Of a DNA stretch of 64,000 nt, positions 62,936 to 64,000 are shown in pieces. The stretch's first letter is position 1, and each line of letters begins with the position of its first letter. Both the position numbers and the translations under genes were made by a program. The notes under the pieces are model-generated. The model was not told where the DNA came from and ran no database searches. It worked only from the letters and a program-made list of their open reading frames with translations. Source of the stretch: Marinicella marina. GTDB lineage: Bacteria > Pseudomonadota > Gammaproteobacteria > Xanthomonadales > Marinicellaceae. The stretch is from positions 1 to 64,000 of the forward strand of contig NZ_JASJNC010000008.1 in NCBI RefSeq assembly GCF_030065545.1. The letters are read 5' to 3'.

Positions 62936-62962
62936 AAAGCCGCGGTTTAAGCGGCTTTTTTT
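62936..62962 (+). terminator. Intrinsic terminator before asnS
   Basis: AAAGCCGC (62936-62943) and GCGGCTTT (62951-62958) form a perfect eight-base stem with a seven-base loop, and a T run continues to 62962. It ends the aminotransferase transcript 24 bp after its stop. Confidence 0.9.
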
Positions 62963-62973
62963 AAGGAGTTTTT

Positions 62974-64000
62974 ATGCAAACACACGCAATCAAGAAATTG
63001 CTTAATGGCCAAGTTGATACCGGTGAATCGGTAGAGATTAAAGGCTGGATCAGAACCACCCGTGATTCTAAGGGCGGTTTTTCATTCTTAGTAGTCCATG
63101 ATGGTTCTTGCTTTGACGGCATTCAAGTTGTGGCCAATAATGAGTTACCCAATTACGCTGACATACTGAAATTGTTCACAGGATGTTCGGTCATCATACA
63201 AGGTGAATTGGTAGAATCAGGTGGCAAAGGACAATCTGTTGAGATTCATGCCCAATCAGTTGAGGTTGTGGGTTGGGTTGAGAATCCAGACACCTACCCT
63301 GTTCAACCGAAACGACACACCATGGAATTTTTGCGTGAGGTGGCTCACTTGCGCCCACGCACCAATACCTTCAGCGCCATGCTCAGGGTACGCAATACCA
63401 TGGCCCAAGCAGTTCATCAATACTTCAGTCAAAACGGCTATTTTTGGTTACACACCCCAATCATTACAGCCAGTGACTGTGAAGGTGCGGGAGACCTGTT
63501 CAGGGTGTCCACACTGGATATGATGAACTTACCCAAAGATGACAAAGGCAACATTGATTACAGCCAAGATTTTTTCGGTAAAGAGGCTTATTTAACCGTT
63601 TCAGGTCAATTGAATGCTGAGACATACGCCTGTGCTTTGAGCAAGGTGTATACATTTGGCCCAACTTTCAGGGCTGAAAACTCACACACCCAACGTCACT
63701 TGGCAGAGTTTTGGATGATTGAACCAGAGGTCGCATTTGCTGATTTGAATGATGCGGCTCAATTGGGTGAGGATTTTCTTAAATTTGTGGTCAAACAAGT
63801 CTTGGCCAACAACATGGATGACATGAAGTTCTTCAATAGCTTCGTTGATAAAACAGCCATACAAAGGTTGGAGACCTTGTGTGATGACAGTTTTGAACGG
63901 GTTAATTATGCCGATGCCCTGGATATCCTGAAGCACTCAGGTGAACAGTTCGAGTACCCTGTTGAGTGGGGTCTGGACCTACAAACCGAACACGAGCGCT
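62974..64000 (+). CDS. asnS: Asparaginyl-tRNA synthetase (partial, runs off the window)
   Basis: The first 342 residues of a class II aminoacyl-tRNA synthetase are present. The N-terminal OB-fold anticodon-binding domain reads [20 protein letters not shown]. Motif 2 is in [21 protein letters not shown], and the AsnRS-specific [12 protein letters not shown] is present. It charges tRNA-Asn. An AAGGAG site lies seven bases before ATG 62974. The remaining C-terminal part of about 120 residues, with motif 3, lies beyond position 64000. Confidence 0.93.
   Translation, partial: MQTHAIKKLLNGQVDTGESVEIKGWIRTTRDSKGGFSFLVVHDGSCFDGIQVVANNELPNYADILKLFTGCSVIIQGELVESGGKGQSVEIHAQSVEVVGWVENPDTYPVQPKRHTMEFLREVAHLRPRTNTFSAMLRVRNTMAQAVHQYFSQNGYFWLHTPIITASDCEGAGDLFRVSTLDMMNLPKDDKGNIDYSQDFFGKEAYLTVSGQLNAETYACALSKVYTFGPTFRAENSHTQRHLAEFWMIEPEVAFADLNDAAQLGEDFLKFVVKQVLANNMDDMKFFNSFVDKTAIQRLETLCDDSFERVNYADALDILKHSGEQFEYPVEWGLDLQTEHER

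Overview
The window looks like chromosomal DNA of an AT-rich gammaproteobacterium. The housekeeping genes (rlmKL, purT, lpxH, asnS, tamA-tamB) are of gammaproteobacterial type. Secreted proteins ending in an acidic Gly-Phe-Asp tail, and an ECF sigma/FecR/TonB-receptor triad, suggest the Xanthomonadales/Marinicella side of the class. The genus is an inference; no rRNA is present to test it.

Positions 756-16402 are a complete 15.6 kb Tn3-family transposon. It has 38 bp terminal inverted repeats (34/38 identical) and a perfect 5 bp target duplication (TTGTA). Its transposition module is tnpA and tnpR, with a HEPN-domain gene that starts one base after the tnpR stop. Its cargo is a Cd/Pb/Zn-type resistance island: a CadR/PbrR-like MerR regulator, an HMA-CDF transporter, a His-rich periplasmic protein, CzcCBA and a P1B-type ATPase. 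A transglutaminase-like gene follows. Two near-identical MerR-type promoters (TTGACT, 19 bp spacer, -10 box) drive the operon and the transglutaminase gene. The element landed 24 bp upstream of a Na+/Ca2+-type exchanger gene, next to a dead RAYT transposase fragment.

17.4-22 kb holds a tightly overlapping minus-strand cluster: a thermostable-hemolysin-family (GNAT/AHL-synthase-like) protein, an AMP-binding ligase, a TenA/heme-oxygenase-like protein, an SDR and a periplasmic TPR protein. It looks like an uncharacterised biosynthetic pathway. 22-26.2 kb is an ECF sigma/FecR/TonB-receptor signalling system. 26.6-32.2 kb is a second heavy-metal RND efflux system with a DUF3240 protein. 32.3-37.9 kb is a sulfide/persulfide module: two YeeE/YedE proteins, a c-type cytochrome, a phosphatase-SQR fusion, a persulfide dioxygenase-like MBL enzyme and a TauE exporter, with a divergent BigR/SqrR-like ArsR regulator. 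A Prx6-type peroxiredoxin and an OprC-like copper receptor follow.

41.3-47.3 kb encodes secreted proteins (a 14-repeat FG-GAP protein and a GFD-tailed protein) around a cytochrome b561. From 47.4 kb to the end is mostly core genome: a DUF6544-like protein, TamB, TamA, a CorA/ZntB transporter, an MscS channel, a DUF1684 protein, RlmKL and PurT on the minus strand, then cyclophilin, LpxH, a class III aminotransferase and the start of AsnS on the plus strand. No rRNA, tRNA or CRISPR array was seen.
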